The notes under the pieces are model-generated. The model saw nothing but the letters and a program-made list of their open reading frames with translations. It was not told where the DNA came from and searched no databases. From NCBI RefSeq assembly GCF_000383615.1, contig NZ_KB911589.1:219445-283444 (forward strand): DNA of 64,000 nt, in the 5' to 3' direction. Positions 25,723 to 34,116 of the stretch are shown piece after piece (within the stretch, counting starts at the first letter, position 1; each line of letters opens with the position of its first letter). The stretch comes from Streptomyces canus 299MFChir4.1 (GTDB taxonomy: Bacteria > Actinomycetota > Actinomycetes > Streptomycetales > Streptomycetaceae). The position numbers were made by a program, and so were the translations under genes.

Positions 25723-26987
25723 GCTCGCTGAGCGCGCGGAGGACGCCCCACCGGAGGTCACCGCTCCTCACCCTCGTCCACACCTCCGCCGTCCTGCTGG
25801 CCCTCGGCTCCCTCGCCCTCGTCCTGTGGACCGGTCTCGAGGAGCGCGGCACCGCCCTCGCCTTCGGTGTGCTGATCACCGTCGGTGAACTCAACCGGCG
25901 CAGCGGCCCGCACGTCAGGGAGGCCGCCCCGCTCGGCGCCGCCGGGGCGCTGTCTTACGCCCTGCTCGGCGAGGACGCCGGTGCGCCCACGCATCACGGC
26001 GCCGCCCAGGTCGTCACCGTGGTCCTCGCGGCCTCCCTCGTCGGCAGCGTGCCGCACGTCGGACGCGGCCAGGGCCCCACCGCCGACCAGCTCGCCCGCC
26101 GCGTCCTGACCGTCGGGTTCGCCGCCGTGTGCTTCCAACCCCTCTACAACCAGGGCACGTTCACCCAGTGGGACGGACCCGCCTACGCCCTGCTCCTGCT
26201 CGCCCTGCTCTCGCTGACCGCGCTGTGCGACGCCGTGCTCGCGGCCGCCCTCGCGCACTCCCGCACCCGCTGGCCGTTCGGCCCCCTGCTCCGGGACGAG
26301 CTGCGGGCCCTGCCCGGCATCGGGTCCGCCGTCGTCGCCACCGGGGCCGTGATGGCGCTCGCGGTGGCCGTCGTGGGCCTGTGGGCGCTGCCCGTCTTCT
26401 CGGTGCCGCTGCTGCTCACCCAGCTCTCCGTCCGCCGGTACGCCGCCGTCCGCTGCACCTACCGGCAGACCATCGCCTCCCTCGCCCGCGCCACCGAGAT
26501 CGCCGGGTACACGCCCGCCGGGCACGCCCGCAGGGTCGCCGCGCTCAGCCGGGAGGTCGGGCGCGACCTGGGGATGTCCCGGCCCGAGCTCACCGTCCTG
26601 GAGTACGCCGCCCTCATGCACGACATCGGCCAGCTGAGCCTCGTCGACCCGGTCCCCGCCGGAGCCACCGCCGCCCTGCCCCTCGCCGAACAGCGCCGCA
26701 TCGCGCTGCTCGGCGGGGCCGTCGTACGGCAGACGGGCGTGGACGCGGCCGTCGCCGTGGTCGTGGAGCGGCAGGCCGACCCCTGCCGGGAGCAGCCGCT
26801 CGCCGCGCGGATCGTACGGGCCGTCAACGCCTACGAGGAGAAGGCGCGGGACACCGGGCCGGGCGGGCCACTGACCGCGCTCGAGGAGCTGCGCCTGGGC
26901 ACCGCGGGGGACTACGCTCCGGAGGTCGTGGAGGCGCTGGCCCGGGTACTGTCGAGAGACTGTCTGACCTCGCCCGTGACGGGGTAA
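25719..26987 (+). CDS. Membrane protein with degenerate HD domain
   Basis: A 422-residue protein organised like its upstream neighbour: hydrophobic helices across residues about 18-245, then a cytoplasmic HD-type domain. The HD pair survives (HARRVAALSREVGRDL, then YAALMHDIGQLSLV near 305), but the GYP segment and the second His cluster are gone; that position reads VVVERQADPCREQPLAARIV. It therefore looks like a diverged paralogue with a partner or sensing role. GTG 25719 overlaps the stop of the HD-GYP gene (GTGA), so the two proteins are probably made in fixed ratio and may interact. Confidence 0.8.
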   Translation: MSSLSARRTPHRRSPLLTLVHTSAVLLALGSLALVLWTGLEERGTALAFGVLITVGELNRRSGPHVREAAPLGAAGALSYALLGEDAGAPTHHGAAQVVTVVLAASLVGSVPHVGRGQGPTADQLARRVLTVGFAAVCFQPLYNQGTFTQWDGPAYALLLLALLSLTALCDAVLAAALAHSRTRWPFGPLLRDELRALPGIGSAVVATGAVMALAVAVVGLWALPVFSVPLLLTQLSVRRYAAVRCTYRQTIASLARATEIAGYTPAGHARRVAALSREVGRDLGMSRPELTVLEYAALMHDIGQLSLVDPVPAGATAALPLAEQRRIALLGGAVVRQTGVDAAVAVVVERQADPCREQPLAARIVRAVNAYEEKARDTGPGGPLTALEELRLGTAGDYAPEVVEALARVLSRDCLTSPVTG

Positions 26988-27091
26988 CCCATGGGTAATG
27001 AGCGCCCTTCCGAGCACACGTGGTTGGATGCGAGAGAGAGGGTGTCCGGGGGCACAGCCAGCCCACTCGACGGAACCGGCAGGCGGGAATC

Positions 27092-28072
27092 GTGAGGATC
27101 TTCGGCAAGGGACGGCACCGGCCCTCCGCTTCCTGGCGGCAGGCCACGGACCGCGCGTTCACGCTGATCGGCGACGGTCGGTACGAGGACGCGGGCGCGC
27201 TGCTGACACGTGCCGCGGACCTGGAGCCGTGGCTGTCCGAGTCCTGGTTCAACCTCGCACTCCTGCACAAGTTCCGGCACGACTGGGAGCAGGCGCGGGC
27301 CGCGGGGCTGCGTGCCGTGGCGCTGCTCGACCGGGAGACAGGGGCGCCCGACTGGTGGAACGTCGGCATCGCGGCGACCGCGCTCCAGGACTGGCCGCTG
27401 GCCCGGCGGGCCTGGCAGGCGTACGGACTGCGGGTGCCGGGCGGTGCCACGGCCTCCGGTGAACCGCTGGGGATGGACCTGGGCAGTGCCGCCGTACGGC
27501 TGTCCCCGGAAGGGGAGGCCGAGGTGGTCTGGGGGCGGCGGCTGGACCCCGCCCGCATCGAAGTGCTGTCCATCCCGCTGCCGTCCTCGGGGCGGCGCTG
27601 GGGCGAGGTCGTGCTGCACGACGGCGTCCCGCACGGTGAGCGGACCACCGCGTCCGGCCACGCCTATCCGGTGTTCGACGAGATCGAGCTGTGGGCGCCT
27701 TCGCCGGTGCCGACCTGGGTGGTGCTGCTGGAGGCGGCCACCGAGGCGGACCGGGACGCGCTGGAGCAGCTCGCGGCGGACGCCGGGTTCGCGGCGGAGG
27801 ACTGGTCGTCGTCGGTGCGGCTGCTGTGTCGGATGTGCTCCGAGTCCCGGATGCCGTCCGATGAAGGTGACGGGGAGCATCTGGACCCCCACGACCACAG
27901 TGAGCCGGGGCATCCCGGGCCGCTGGGACATCGGACGGACGGGCAGTTGTGGGTGCCGGAGCGGGAGTGCGGGGTGGCTGCGCCGGCTTCGCTGGTTCGG
28001 GGGTTGTTGGACGGGTGGGTTGCGGACAGCCCTGATTCGCGTGACTGGCGGGATCTGGAAGAGGTCTGCTGA
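27092..28072 (+). CDS. TPR-repeat protein
   Basis: A 326-residue soluble protein. Residues about 14-115 contain two to three tetratricopeptide repeats (ATDRAFTLIGDGRYEDAGALL, SWFNLALLHKFRHDWEQARAAG, WWNVGIAATALQDWPLARRAW). The rest is a conserved actinobacterial C-terminal region with EVLSIPLPSSGRRWGEVVLHDG near 155 and a Cys/His-containing stretch (LCRMCSESRMP, then DPHDH) near 250-275 that might bind metal. I choose GTG 27092 as start, giving VRIFGKGRHRP; the in-frame ATG at 27020 has a poor context. It stands alone between the HD gene and def. Confidence 0.78.
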   Translation: MRIFGKGRHRPSASWRQATDRAFTLIGDGRYEDAGALLTRAADLEPWLSESWFNLALLHKFRHDWEQARAAGLRAVALLDRETGAPDWWNVGIAATALQDWPLARRAWQAYGLRVPGGATASGEPLGMDLGSAAVRLSPEGEAEVVWGRRLDPARIEVLSIPLPSSGRRWGEVVLHDGVPHGERTTASGHAYPVFDEIELWAPSPVPTWVVLLEAATEADRDALEQLAADAGFAAEDWSSSVRLLCRMCSESRMPSDEGDGEHLDPHDHSEPGHPGPLGHRTDGQLWVPERECGVAAPASLVRGLLDGWVADSPDSRDWRDLEEVC

Positions 28073-28131
28073 GACATCGCCGTACGCTGTAGCACTGAAT
28101 CCCAGGTTTTCCAGGAAGGCATCCGTAGGTC

Positions 28132-28782
28132 ATGGCCCAGCAGGACACCGATCAGCAGCACGCGGGCGTGCTCCCCGTCGACGACGAGGGGTTCGTCATC
28201 GACACCGAGGACGCCGAGGAGCGGGAGAGCGCCTGGCGTGAGCGCGGCACCTCGCGGCCCATCACCGTCGTCGGGAACCCCGTGCTGCACAAGGAGTGCA
28301 AGGACGTCACCGAGTTCGGTGAGGAGCTCGACCAGCTGGTCGCGGACATGTTCGCCAGCCAGCGCACCGCCGAGGGCGTCGGCCTCGCCGCCAACCAGAT
28401 CGGCGTCGACCTGAAGGTCTTCGTGTACGACTGCCAGGACGACGAGGGCCGACGGCACGTGGGTGTCCTCTGCAACCCGAAGCTCGTGGACCTGCCCGCG
28501 GATCAGCGCCGGCTCGACGACAGCAACGAGGGCTGTCTGTCGGTGCCGACCGCGTACGCACCGCTCGCCCGCCCCGACTACGCCGAGGTCACCGGGCAGG
28601 ACGAGAAGGGCAACCCGGTCAAGGTCCGTGGCACCGGCTACTTCGCCCGGTGTCTGCAGCACGAGACCGACCACCTCTACGGCTACCTCTACATCGACCG
28701 GCTCTCCAAGCGCGAACGCAAGGACGCGCTCCGGCAGATGGCCGAGAACGAGCCCCGCTACCCCGTGGTCGCCAACGACTGA
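28132..28782 (+). CDS. def: Peptide deformylase
   Basis: A 216-residue peptide deformylase, the metalloenzyme that removes the formyl group from new proteins. The three family motifs are complete: GVGLAANQIG near residue 83, EGCLSVP near 137, and QHETDHLYG near 182 with the two metal-binding histidines and catalytic Glu. An acidic N-terminal extension of about 40 residues precedes the domain. It starts at ATG 28132 and ends in a clear terminator at 28805-28842. Streptomyces usually have more than one deformylase; which one is the main copy cannot be decided here. Confidence 0.94.
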   Translation: MAQQDTDQQHAGVLPVDDEGFVIDTEDAEERESAWRERGTSRPITVVGNPVLHKECKDVTEFGEELDQLVADMFASQRTAEGVGLAANQIGVDLKVFVYDCQDDEGRRHVGVLCNPKLVDLPADQRRLDDSNEGCLSVPTAYAPLARPDYAEVTGQDEKGNPVKVRGTGYFARCLQHETDHLYGYLYIDRLSKRERKDALRQMAENEPRYPVVAND

Positions 28783-28804
28783 CGTCCCACCGCTCCCGCA
28801 CGCA

Positions 28805-28842
28805 CGGCGCCTGTTCAGGAATCACTCCCCGAACAGGCGCCG
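28805..28842 (+). terminator. Terminator of def
   Basis: A perfect 12-bp stem, CGGCGCCTGTTC at 28805-28816 and its complement at 28831-28842, with a 14-nt loop. The 220 bp that follow up to the terpene synthase gene are less GC-rich and must hold its promoter; I see no convincing -35/-10 pair there. Confidence 0.75.
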
Positions 28843-29063
28843 TTCGCGTGTGCGTCGCACGTTCGATCGGATCTGCTCACTTAGTGATCCGGTTTGCGTC
28901 ACACATGGGGAGAATCTCGACACCGTGGGGTAGTGAATGAAGCAAATCCATTCCCAGAATGGTCAGTTGTGGTGCTGAATGGGAAGTGCGGGGATACGCA
29001 ACGGCGCACGCCCGGTTCAGCGGCAGGGGCGTGCGCCAACTGGCGGCTGGAAGGGGTTTGTTC

Positions 29064-30149
29064 GTGCCTGCTTTCCCACACAGCACCACATCGACGCCGA
29101 CGGCGATCGCGGTTCCACCGTCGCTCTCTCTCCCGGTGATCGAGGCAGCGTTTCCCAGGCAACTGCATCCGTATTGGCCCAGGCTCCAGGAGAAGACACG
29201 CACCTGGCTTCTGGAAAAACGGCTCATGTCGGCGGACAAGGTGGCCGAATATGCCGACGGACTGTGCTACACGGACCTCATGGCGGGGTACTACCTCGGC
29301 GCCCCAGACGAGGTCCTCCAGGCGATAGCGGACTACAGCGCGTGGTTCTTCGTCTGGGACGACCGGCACGACCGTGACATCGTCCACCGCCGTCCCGGCG
29401 CGTGGCGGCGGCTGAGGTTCCGGTTGCACGCGGGGCTCGACTCCCCACGGGATCATCTGCACCACGAGGATCCGCTGGTCGCCGCCTTCGCCGACTGCAT
29501 GGTGCGGCTGTACGCGTTCCTGCCGCAGAGCTGGAACACCCGGTTCGCCGGGCACTTCCACGAGGTGATCGAGGCCTACGACCGGGAATTCCGCAATCGC
29601 ACCAGGGGAATCATTCCCACGGTCGCGGAATACCTGGCCCTGCGCCGCCTCACCTTCGCGCACTGGATCTGGACGGATCTGCTGGAGCCGAGTGCGGGAT
29701 GCGAACTCCCGGACGGGGTGAGGAAAAACCCGGCGTTCCGGCGGGCGGCCCTGCTGAGTCAGGAATTCGCCGCCTGGTACAACGACCTCTGTTCGCTCCC
29801 CAAGGAAATCGCGGGAGACGAGGTCCACAATCTCGGAATAAGTCTCATCAAGCACGAGGGGCTGACCCTCGAAGAGGCGATCCGGGAAATGCGGCGGCTG
29901 ATCGGGAAATGCGTGGACGCATTCCTCGTGGTCGAGGCCGACGCCCTCCTTTTTGCCGACAGCCTCGACGACGGCACCGTGCGGGGAAAGGAACTGAGCA
30001 CCGCCGTCCGGGCCTGTGTCCGCAATATGCGCAACTGGTTCAGCGCCGTCTACTGGTTCCACCACGAGTCCGGCCGTTACATGGTCGACAGCTGGGACGA
30101 CCGGTCCACGCCCCCGTACGTCAACAACGAAGCGGCAGGTGAGAAATGA
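29064..30149 (+). CDS. cyc1: Epi-isozizaene synthase (class I sesquiterpene cyclase)
   Basis: A 361-residue terpene cyclase that converts farnesyl diphosphate to (+)-epi-isozizaene. It matches S. coelicolor EIZS (SCO5222) nearly residue for residue as I remember it, and the length is the same. The aspartate-rich motif is D99DRHD (magnesium binding) and the NSE/DTE motif is N240DLCSLPKE. The C-terminus RYMVDSWDDRSTPPYV also matches. The start is GTG 29064, behind GGAAGGGG. It overlaps the P450 gene as ATGA (30146-30149); together they make the sesquiterpene ketone albaflavenone. Nearby upstream DNA is less GC-rich than the rest. Confidence 0.95.
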   Translation: MPAFPHSTTSTPTAIAVPPSLSLPVIEAAFPRQLHPYWPRLQEKTRTWLLEKRLMSADKVAEYADGLCYTDLMAGYYLGAPDEVLQAIADYSAWFFVWDDRHDRDIVHRRPGAWRRLRFRLHAGLDSPRDHLHHEDPLVAAFADCMVRLYAFLPQSWNTRFAGHFHEVIEAYDREFRNRTRGIIPTVAEYLALRRLTFAHWIWTDLLEPSAGCELPDGVRKNPAFRRAALLSQEFAAWYNDLCSLPKEIAGDEVHNLGISLIKHEGLTLEEAIREMRRLIGKCVDAFLVVEADALLFADSLDDGTVRGKELSTAVRACVRNMRNWFSAVYWFHHESGRYMVDSWDDRSTPPYVNNEAAGEK

Positions 30150-31516
30150 CCGTCGAATCCGTGAAAACCGAAGCCACGGTGGCTCCCGAGTCGGGTGAGC
30201 CGCCGCTCGCGGGCGGGGGCGTCCCCGTCCTCGGGCACGGCCTGCGTCTGGCCCGTGATCCGCTGAGCTTCCTGTCCGGGCTGCGGCGGCACGGCGAAGT
30301 CGTCCGCCTCCGGCTCGGCCCCAAGACGGTGTACGCGCCCACCACCCCCGAACTGACCGGAGCCGTGGCCCTCAACCCCGACTTCATCATCGCCGGGCCG
30401 CTGTGGGAGTCCCTGGAGGGGCTGGTCGGAAAGGAAGGTGTGGCCACCGCCAACGGCCCGCAGCACCGGCGCCAACGGCGCATCATCCAGCCCGCGTTCC
30501 GGCTCGACGCGATTCCGGCGTACGGGCCGATCATGGAGGAGGAGGCGCAGGCGCTGGCCGAGCGCTGGCAGCCCGGCGAGACGGTCGACGCCACCCTGGA
30601 GTCCTTCCGGGTCGCCGTGCGCATCGCGGCCCGCTGTCTGCTGCGCGGCGCCTACATGGACGAGCGCGCCGAACGGCTGTGCGTCGCGCTCACGACCGTC
30701 TTCCGCGGGATGTACCGGCGGATGGTGATACCCGCGGGGCCGCTGTACAAGCTGCCGCTGCCCGCCAACCTCGCATTCAACCGCGCGTTGGCCGATCTGC
30801 ATCGGGTGGTCGACGAGATCGTCGCCGAACGCAGGGCATCCGGTCAAAAGCCGGACGATTTGCTGACGGCATTGCTGGCCGCGAAGGACGCGAATGGCGA
30901 CCCCATCGGGGAACAGGAGATCCACGACCAGGTGGTCGCGATACTCACCCCCGGCGGCGAAACCGTCGCGTCCACGATCATGTGGCTGCTTCAGGTGCTC
31001 GCCGAACACCCCGAACACGCGGACAAGGTGTGCGCGGAAGTCGAATCGGTCACCGGTGGCCGTCCTGTGGCATTCGAGGACGTACGGTCACTCAGGTACA
31101 CGAACTATCTGGTGGTCGAGACCATGCGTTTGTGGCCCGCGGTATGGATATTGACGCGGCGGGCGGTACGCGACACCGAACTCGGTGGCTATCGCATTCC
31201 GGCCGGAGCCGACATCGTCTACAGCCCGTACGCGATCCAGCGCGATGCGAAGTCCTTCGACGACAGCGCGGTGTTCGACCCCTTGCGCTGGAGTCCCGAG
31301 CGGGCCAAATCGGTTCCGAAACACGCCATGAGCCCGTTCAGCACCGGCAACCGGAAGTGCCCGAGCGATCACTTCTCGATGGCCCAGCTGACGCTGCTCA
31401 CGGCGGCGCTGGCGCGGAAGTACCGCTTCGAGCAGGTGGCCGGATCGGACGACACCCCCCGTCCCGGTATCACCCTGCGGCCGAACCGGCTCCTGGTGCG
31501 GCCCATGCCCCGGTGA
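30146..31516 (+). CDS. cyp170A1: Cytochrome P450 CYP170A, albaflavenone monooxygenase
   Basis: A 456-residue P450 that oxidises epi-isozizaene in two steps through albaflavenols to albaflavenone, by analogy with CYP170A1 of S. coelicolor. The heme-binding loop FSTGNRKC places the axial cysteine near residue 405. The I-helix reads LTPGGETVAS near 275 and the K-helix ExxR is ETMR near 328. It is coupled to the synthase gene by a 4-bp overlap. CYP170A1 is reported to have a second, terpene-synthase active site; I could not confirm those motifs here. It faces the GlxA-type regulator gene with only 4 bp between stops. Confidence 0.93.
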   Translation: MTVESVKTEATVAPESGEPPLAGGGVPVLGHGLRLARDPLSFLSGLRRHGEVVRLRLGPKTVYAPTTPELTGAVALNPDFIIAGPLWESLEGLVGKEGVATANGPQHRRQRRIIQPAFRLDAIPAYGPIMEEEAQALAERWQPGETVDATLESFRVAVRIAARCLLRGAYMDERAERLCVALTTVFRGMYRRMVIPAGPLYKLPLPANLAFNRALADLHRVVDEIVAERRASGQKPDDLLTALLAAKDANGDPIGEQEIHDQVVAILTPGGETVASTIMWLLQVLAEHPEHADKVCAEVESVTGGRPVAFEDVRSLRYTNYLVVETMRLWPAVWILTRRAVRDTELGGYRIPAGADIVYSPYAIQRDAKSFDDSAVFDPLRWSPERAKSVPKHAMSPFSTGNRKCPSDHFSMAQLTLLTAALARKYRFEQVAGSDDTPRPGITLRPNRLLVRPMPR

Positions 31517-31520
31517 CGGG

Positions 31521-32486
31521 TCAGGCGGCCGCCTCCGGACCCTGGAAGGTGCGCCGGTAGGCGTTCGGGGTGGTGCCCACCGCGCGCAGGAACTGGTGGC
31601 GCAGCGCGGCCGCGGTGCCGAACCCGGCACGGCCCGCGATCGCGTCCACCGTCTCGTCCGTCGCCTCCAGCAGCCGCTGGGCCAGCAGCACACGCTGGCG
31701 CAGGATCCAGCGGTAGGGAGTCGTACCCGTCTCCTGCTGGAAGCGGCGGGCGAAGGTGCGCGGGGACATGTGCGCCCGCTCGGCGAGCTGCTCGACGGTG
31801 ACGTCCTCGTCGAGGTGCTGCTCCATCCACACGAGCACCTCGCCGACGGTGTCGCACTTCGACCGGGGCAGCGGCCGCTCGATGTACTGGGCCTGTCCGC
31901 CGTCCCGGTGCGGCGGTACGACCATCCGCCGGGCGATCTTGTTGGCGACCTCGGGGCCCTGCTCCTTGCGCACGATGTGCAGACAGGCGTCGATGCCCGC
32001 CGCGGTGCCCGCCGAGGTGATCACCGGGCCCTCGTCGACGTACAGGACGTCCGGCTCGACCGTCAGCCGCGGATACGCGAGTGCCAGCTCCTCCGCGTGG
32101 TGCCAGTGCACGGTGCAGCGCCGGCCGTCGAGCAGTCCGGCCGCGGCGAGCACGAAGACGCCGGAGCACACGCTGAGCACCCGTGCCCCGCGGTCGACCG
32201 CGTCGCGCAGGGCTTCCAGCAGCTCGGGCGGGAAGTCCCGCGTCTCGTAGCCGGCGCAGGCCGGCACGGCGATCAGGTCGGCCGTCTCCAGCCGCTCCAG
32301 GCCGTGCTCGACGTGCAGGGCGAAGCCGGACCGCGAGGTCAGCCGGGGGCCCTCGGCCGAGGCGACCGCGAAGTCGTACACGGGCAGTCCGTCATCGCTG
32401 CGGTCGGTCCCGAAGACCTCGCAGACGACACCGAGCTCGAAGGGGTTCACGCCGTCCAGGACGACGGCGGCCACGTTCTTCAGCAT
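31521..32486 (-). CDS. GlxA/AraC-family regulator with DJ-1/PfpI domain
   Basis: A 321-residue regulator. Residues 1-190 are a class I amidotransferase-like DJ-1/PfpI domain, with the nucleophile-elbow cysteine in VLSVCSGVFVLA near residue 113. Residues about 220-310 are an AraC-type DNA-binding domain with two helix-turn-helix units (VEQLAERAHMSPRTFARRFQ and VDAIAGRAGFGTAAALRHQF). Start ATG 32486. Streptomyces nrdABS operons contain an AraC-like gene, nrdS, after nrdB; this gene could be its counterpart but is separated from nrdB here by three genes. A role in terpene gene control is equally unproven. It is divergent from a small membrane-protein gene. Confidence 0.85.
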   Translation of the reverse strand: MLKNVAAVVLDGVNPFELGVVCEVFGTDRSDDGLPVYDFAVASAEGPRLTSRSGFALHVEHGLERLETADLIAVPACAGYETRDFPPELLEALRDAVDRGARVLSVCSGVFVLAAAGLLDGRRCTVHWHHAEELALAYPRLTVEPDVLYVDEGPVITSAGTAAGIDACLHIVRKEQGPEVANKIARRMVVPPHRDGGQAQYIERPLPRSKCDTVGEVLVWMEQHLDEDVTVEQLAERAHMSPRTFARRFQQETGTTPYRWILRQRVLLAQRLLEATDETVDAIAGRAGFGTAAALRHQFLRAVGTTPNAYRRTFQGPEAAA

Positions 32487-32578
32487 GCTGCCAGTGTGCC
32501 TCAGGGCTGGCAGTAAATCGAGGGTGTGCGGCAGTCCTGCCACTGTTTGTCAGGAGTCAACGGCGCGAGAGTAGTGAC

Positions 32579-32749
32579 ATGACTTCAGCGCAGACAGAAG
32601 GACTGATCGCCATGCTGACTGTTTTCGCCATCTTCGTCCTCTTGCTCCTCCCGTCGGTGATCGGGATCGTGCACGACAAGCGCGTCGACCGTCAGATCAG
32701 GAAGGCGCGCGAGTACCGGACCGCACACGGGGTCACTCGAACGGTCTAA
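32579..32749 (+). CDS. Small single-pass membrane protein
   Basis: A 56-residue ORF at ATG 32579. Residues about 10-31 form a hydrophobic helix (IAMLTVFAIFVLLLLPSVIG) and the remainder is strongly basic (HDKRVDRQIRKAREYR), so the C-terminus should stay in the cytoplasm. It lies 92 bp from the divergent GlxA-type gene and 27 bp before a secreted-protein gene, perhaps co-transcribed with it. No function is known to me. Confidence 0.65.
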   Translation: MTSAQTEGLIAMLTVFAIFVLLLLPSVIGIVHDKRVDRQIRKAREYRTAHGVTRTV

Positions 32750-32776
32750 TCTCTCCTGGATCAACAGGGGAGGACC

Positions 32777-33553
32777 ATGAGACACAGACTGTGGGCCGTG
32801 GCAGGCGGGGCGGCAGCCCTGGCCCTGCTCACGGCCACCGGAGCCCATGCCGAGGGCGAGGGTGACATCAGGGTCACCAAGACCGTCGTGAACAAGGGCG
32901 GCAACGTGATCATCGGCACGGCGAAGACCATCAGGTACCCGATCGCGGTCACCGTCAAGGACGACTCGGGCGTCAGGAAGATCACGGATCTGAGCACGTT
33001 CAACAGGTCCAACGGCTACGGCTTCGTCACCTGGGACGGCGACTCGTCCTGCGTGAGGAAGAGCGCGACGACATCCGTGTGCACCGGCACGATGACCGTC
33101 GACCCCGCCTGGATCGCCGACAGCGACGACATCGACAGCAACAGGGTCGCCGGTGTCTGGCGGGTGGACGCCACCGTCAAGGCGAACGACGGCGACTACT
33201 GGATCTCGGACGACATCGCCGAGTACAAGGTCAAGCGCGCCGCACAGCTCACCACGGACGCGTCCCCCGAACCCGTCGCCAAGGGTGCCCGGCTCACCGT
33301 CAAGGGCAAGCTCTCCCGGGCCAACTGGGAGGACCTGAAGTACCACGGCTACCCGGGCCAGACGGTCAGGCTCCAGTTCCGCGCGGCCGGTGCCGCCCAC
33401 TACGGCACGGTCAAGACCGTGAAGACGGACAACCTGGGCCAGCTCAGCACGAAGGTGACCGCCACGGCGGCGGGCAGCTGGCGCTGGTACTTCCCCGGCA
33501 CCACGACGACCTCGCTGAAGGTCTCGGCCGGGGACGCGGTCGCCCTCAGGTGA
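32777..33553 (+). CDS. Secreted protein with beta-sandwich C-terminus
   Basis: A 258-residue exported protein. Residues 1-26 are a Sec signal peptide with basic start (MRHRLW), hydrophobic core and an AHA cleavage site. The mature part starts GEGDIRVTKTVVNKGGN and contains two cysteines near residues 95 and 105. The C-terminal 110 residues (LTTDASPEPVAKGARLTVKGKL onward) resemble Ig-like repeats found in many Streptomyces extracellular proteins annotated as calcium-binding. No enzyme motif is seen. Its stop overlaps the end of the convergent lipoprotein gene by 8 bp. Confidence 0.75.
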   Translation: MRHRLWAVAGGAAALALLTATGAHAEGEGDIRVTKTVVNKGGNVIIGTAKTIRYPIAVTVKDDSGVRKITDLSTFNRSNGYGFVTWDGDSSCVRKSATTSVCTGTMTVDPAWIADSDDIDSNRVAGVWRVDATVKANDGDYWISDDIAEYKVKRAAQLTTDASPEPVAKGARLTVKGKLSRANWEDLKYHGYPGQTVRLQFRAAGAAHYGTVKTVKTDNLGQLSTKVTATAAGSWRWYFPGTTTTSLKVSAGDAVALR

Positions 33554-34028
33554 CCACCACGGTGACCCGCCACTCCTGAATGCCCTTGCAGGAGACTCGG
33601 CCGGTCTCGGTGGCGCACAGCGGACGCTGTGAACTCAGCCGCACCTGTCCCGCCGAGACCGCCTTGTACGCGGAACTCGCGTCACCGGGCAGCAGGACGA
33701 TCCCGCTGTTGGTGGGCTCCAGTCCGCCGCCCTCGGTGGTGACCGGCTTCCAGGGGCGGCTCTTCGTCCCGTCCAGCGAGATTCGGAGCGTGTCGCCCAC
33801 CGCGAGGCAGACCGTGCTGCCGCTGTCGTCGGCGTTCAGCTGCGAGGCGGATGTGCAGCCCGGCGACGGCGACGCGGACGGGGACGACGAGGGCGGGGGC
33901 GACGACGAGGGCGGCGGCGACACGGTGTCGCCGCCGCCCCCTTCGCTTCCGGCCTCGGCCCCGCACCCCGCGAGCAGCAGGGTCAGTGCCGCGAGGGCGA
34001 GGGCGGTGCGGTGGGTCGTAGGGCGCAT
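33546..34028 (-). CDS. Lipoprotein, possibly protease-inhibitor-like
   Basis: A 160-residue lipoprotein. The signal peptide ends in the lipobox LLAGC (Cys near residue 22). A Ser/Pro-rich linker covers about residues 35-58. The folded part contains VGDTLRISLDG and ends with SCKGIQEWRVTVVV; the arrangement of a DTL.I.L strand, a central Gly/Pro loop and a closing W-containing strand faintly recalls chagasin-type (I42) cysteine-protease inhibitors, but I would not assign that. Start ATG 34028 has GAGGAGG upstream. It follows nrdB in the same direction after 88 bp. Confidence 0.72.
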   Translation of the reverse strand: MRPTTHRTALALAALTLLLAGCGAEAGSEGGGGDTVSPPPSSSPPPSSSPSASPSPGCTSASQLNADDSGSTVCLAVGDTLRISLDGTKSRPWKPVTTEGGGLEPTNSGIVLLPGDASSAYKAVSAGQVRLSSQRPLCATETGRVSCKGIQEWRVTVVVT

Positions 34029-34116
34029 GGGGTGGCCTCCTCGTCGATGAGACGTTCCGCACGCGTACCCGGATCCACCGACTTTTGACAGAGGCCCGTC
34101 AGAAGGCGGAGCTGGG

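Noticed and set aside
29064..31516. 2-methylisoborneol synthase with the encapsulin as its shell
   Set aside because: The cyclase has the EIZS motifs D99DRHD and N240DLCSLPKE and a coupled CYP170A, no methyltransferase is adjacent, and the encapsulin is 30 kb away beside a prenyl synthase.
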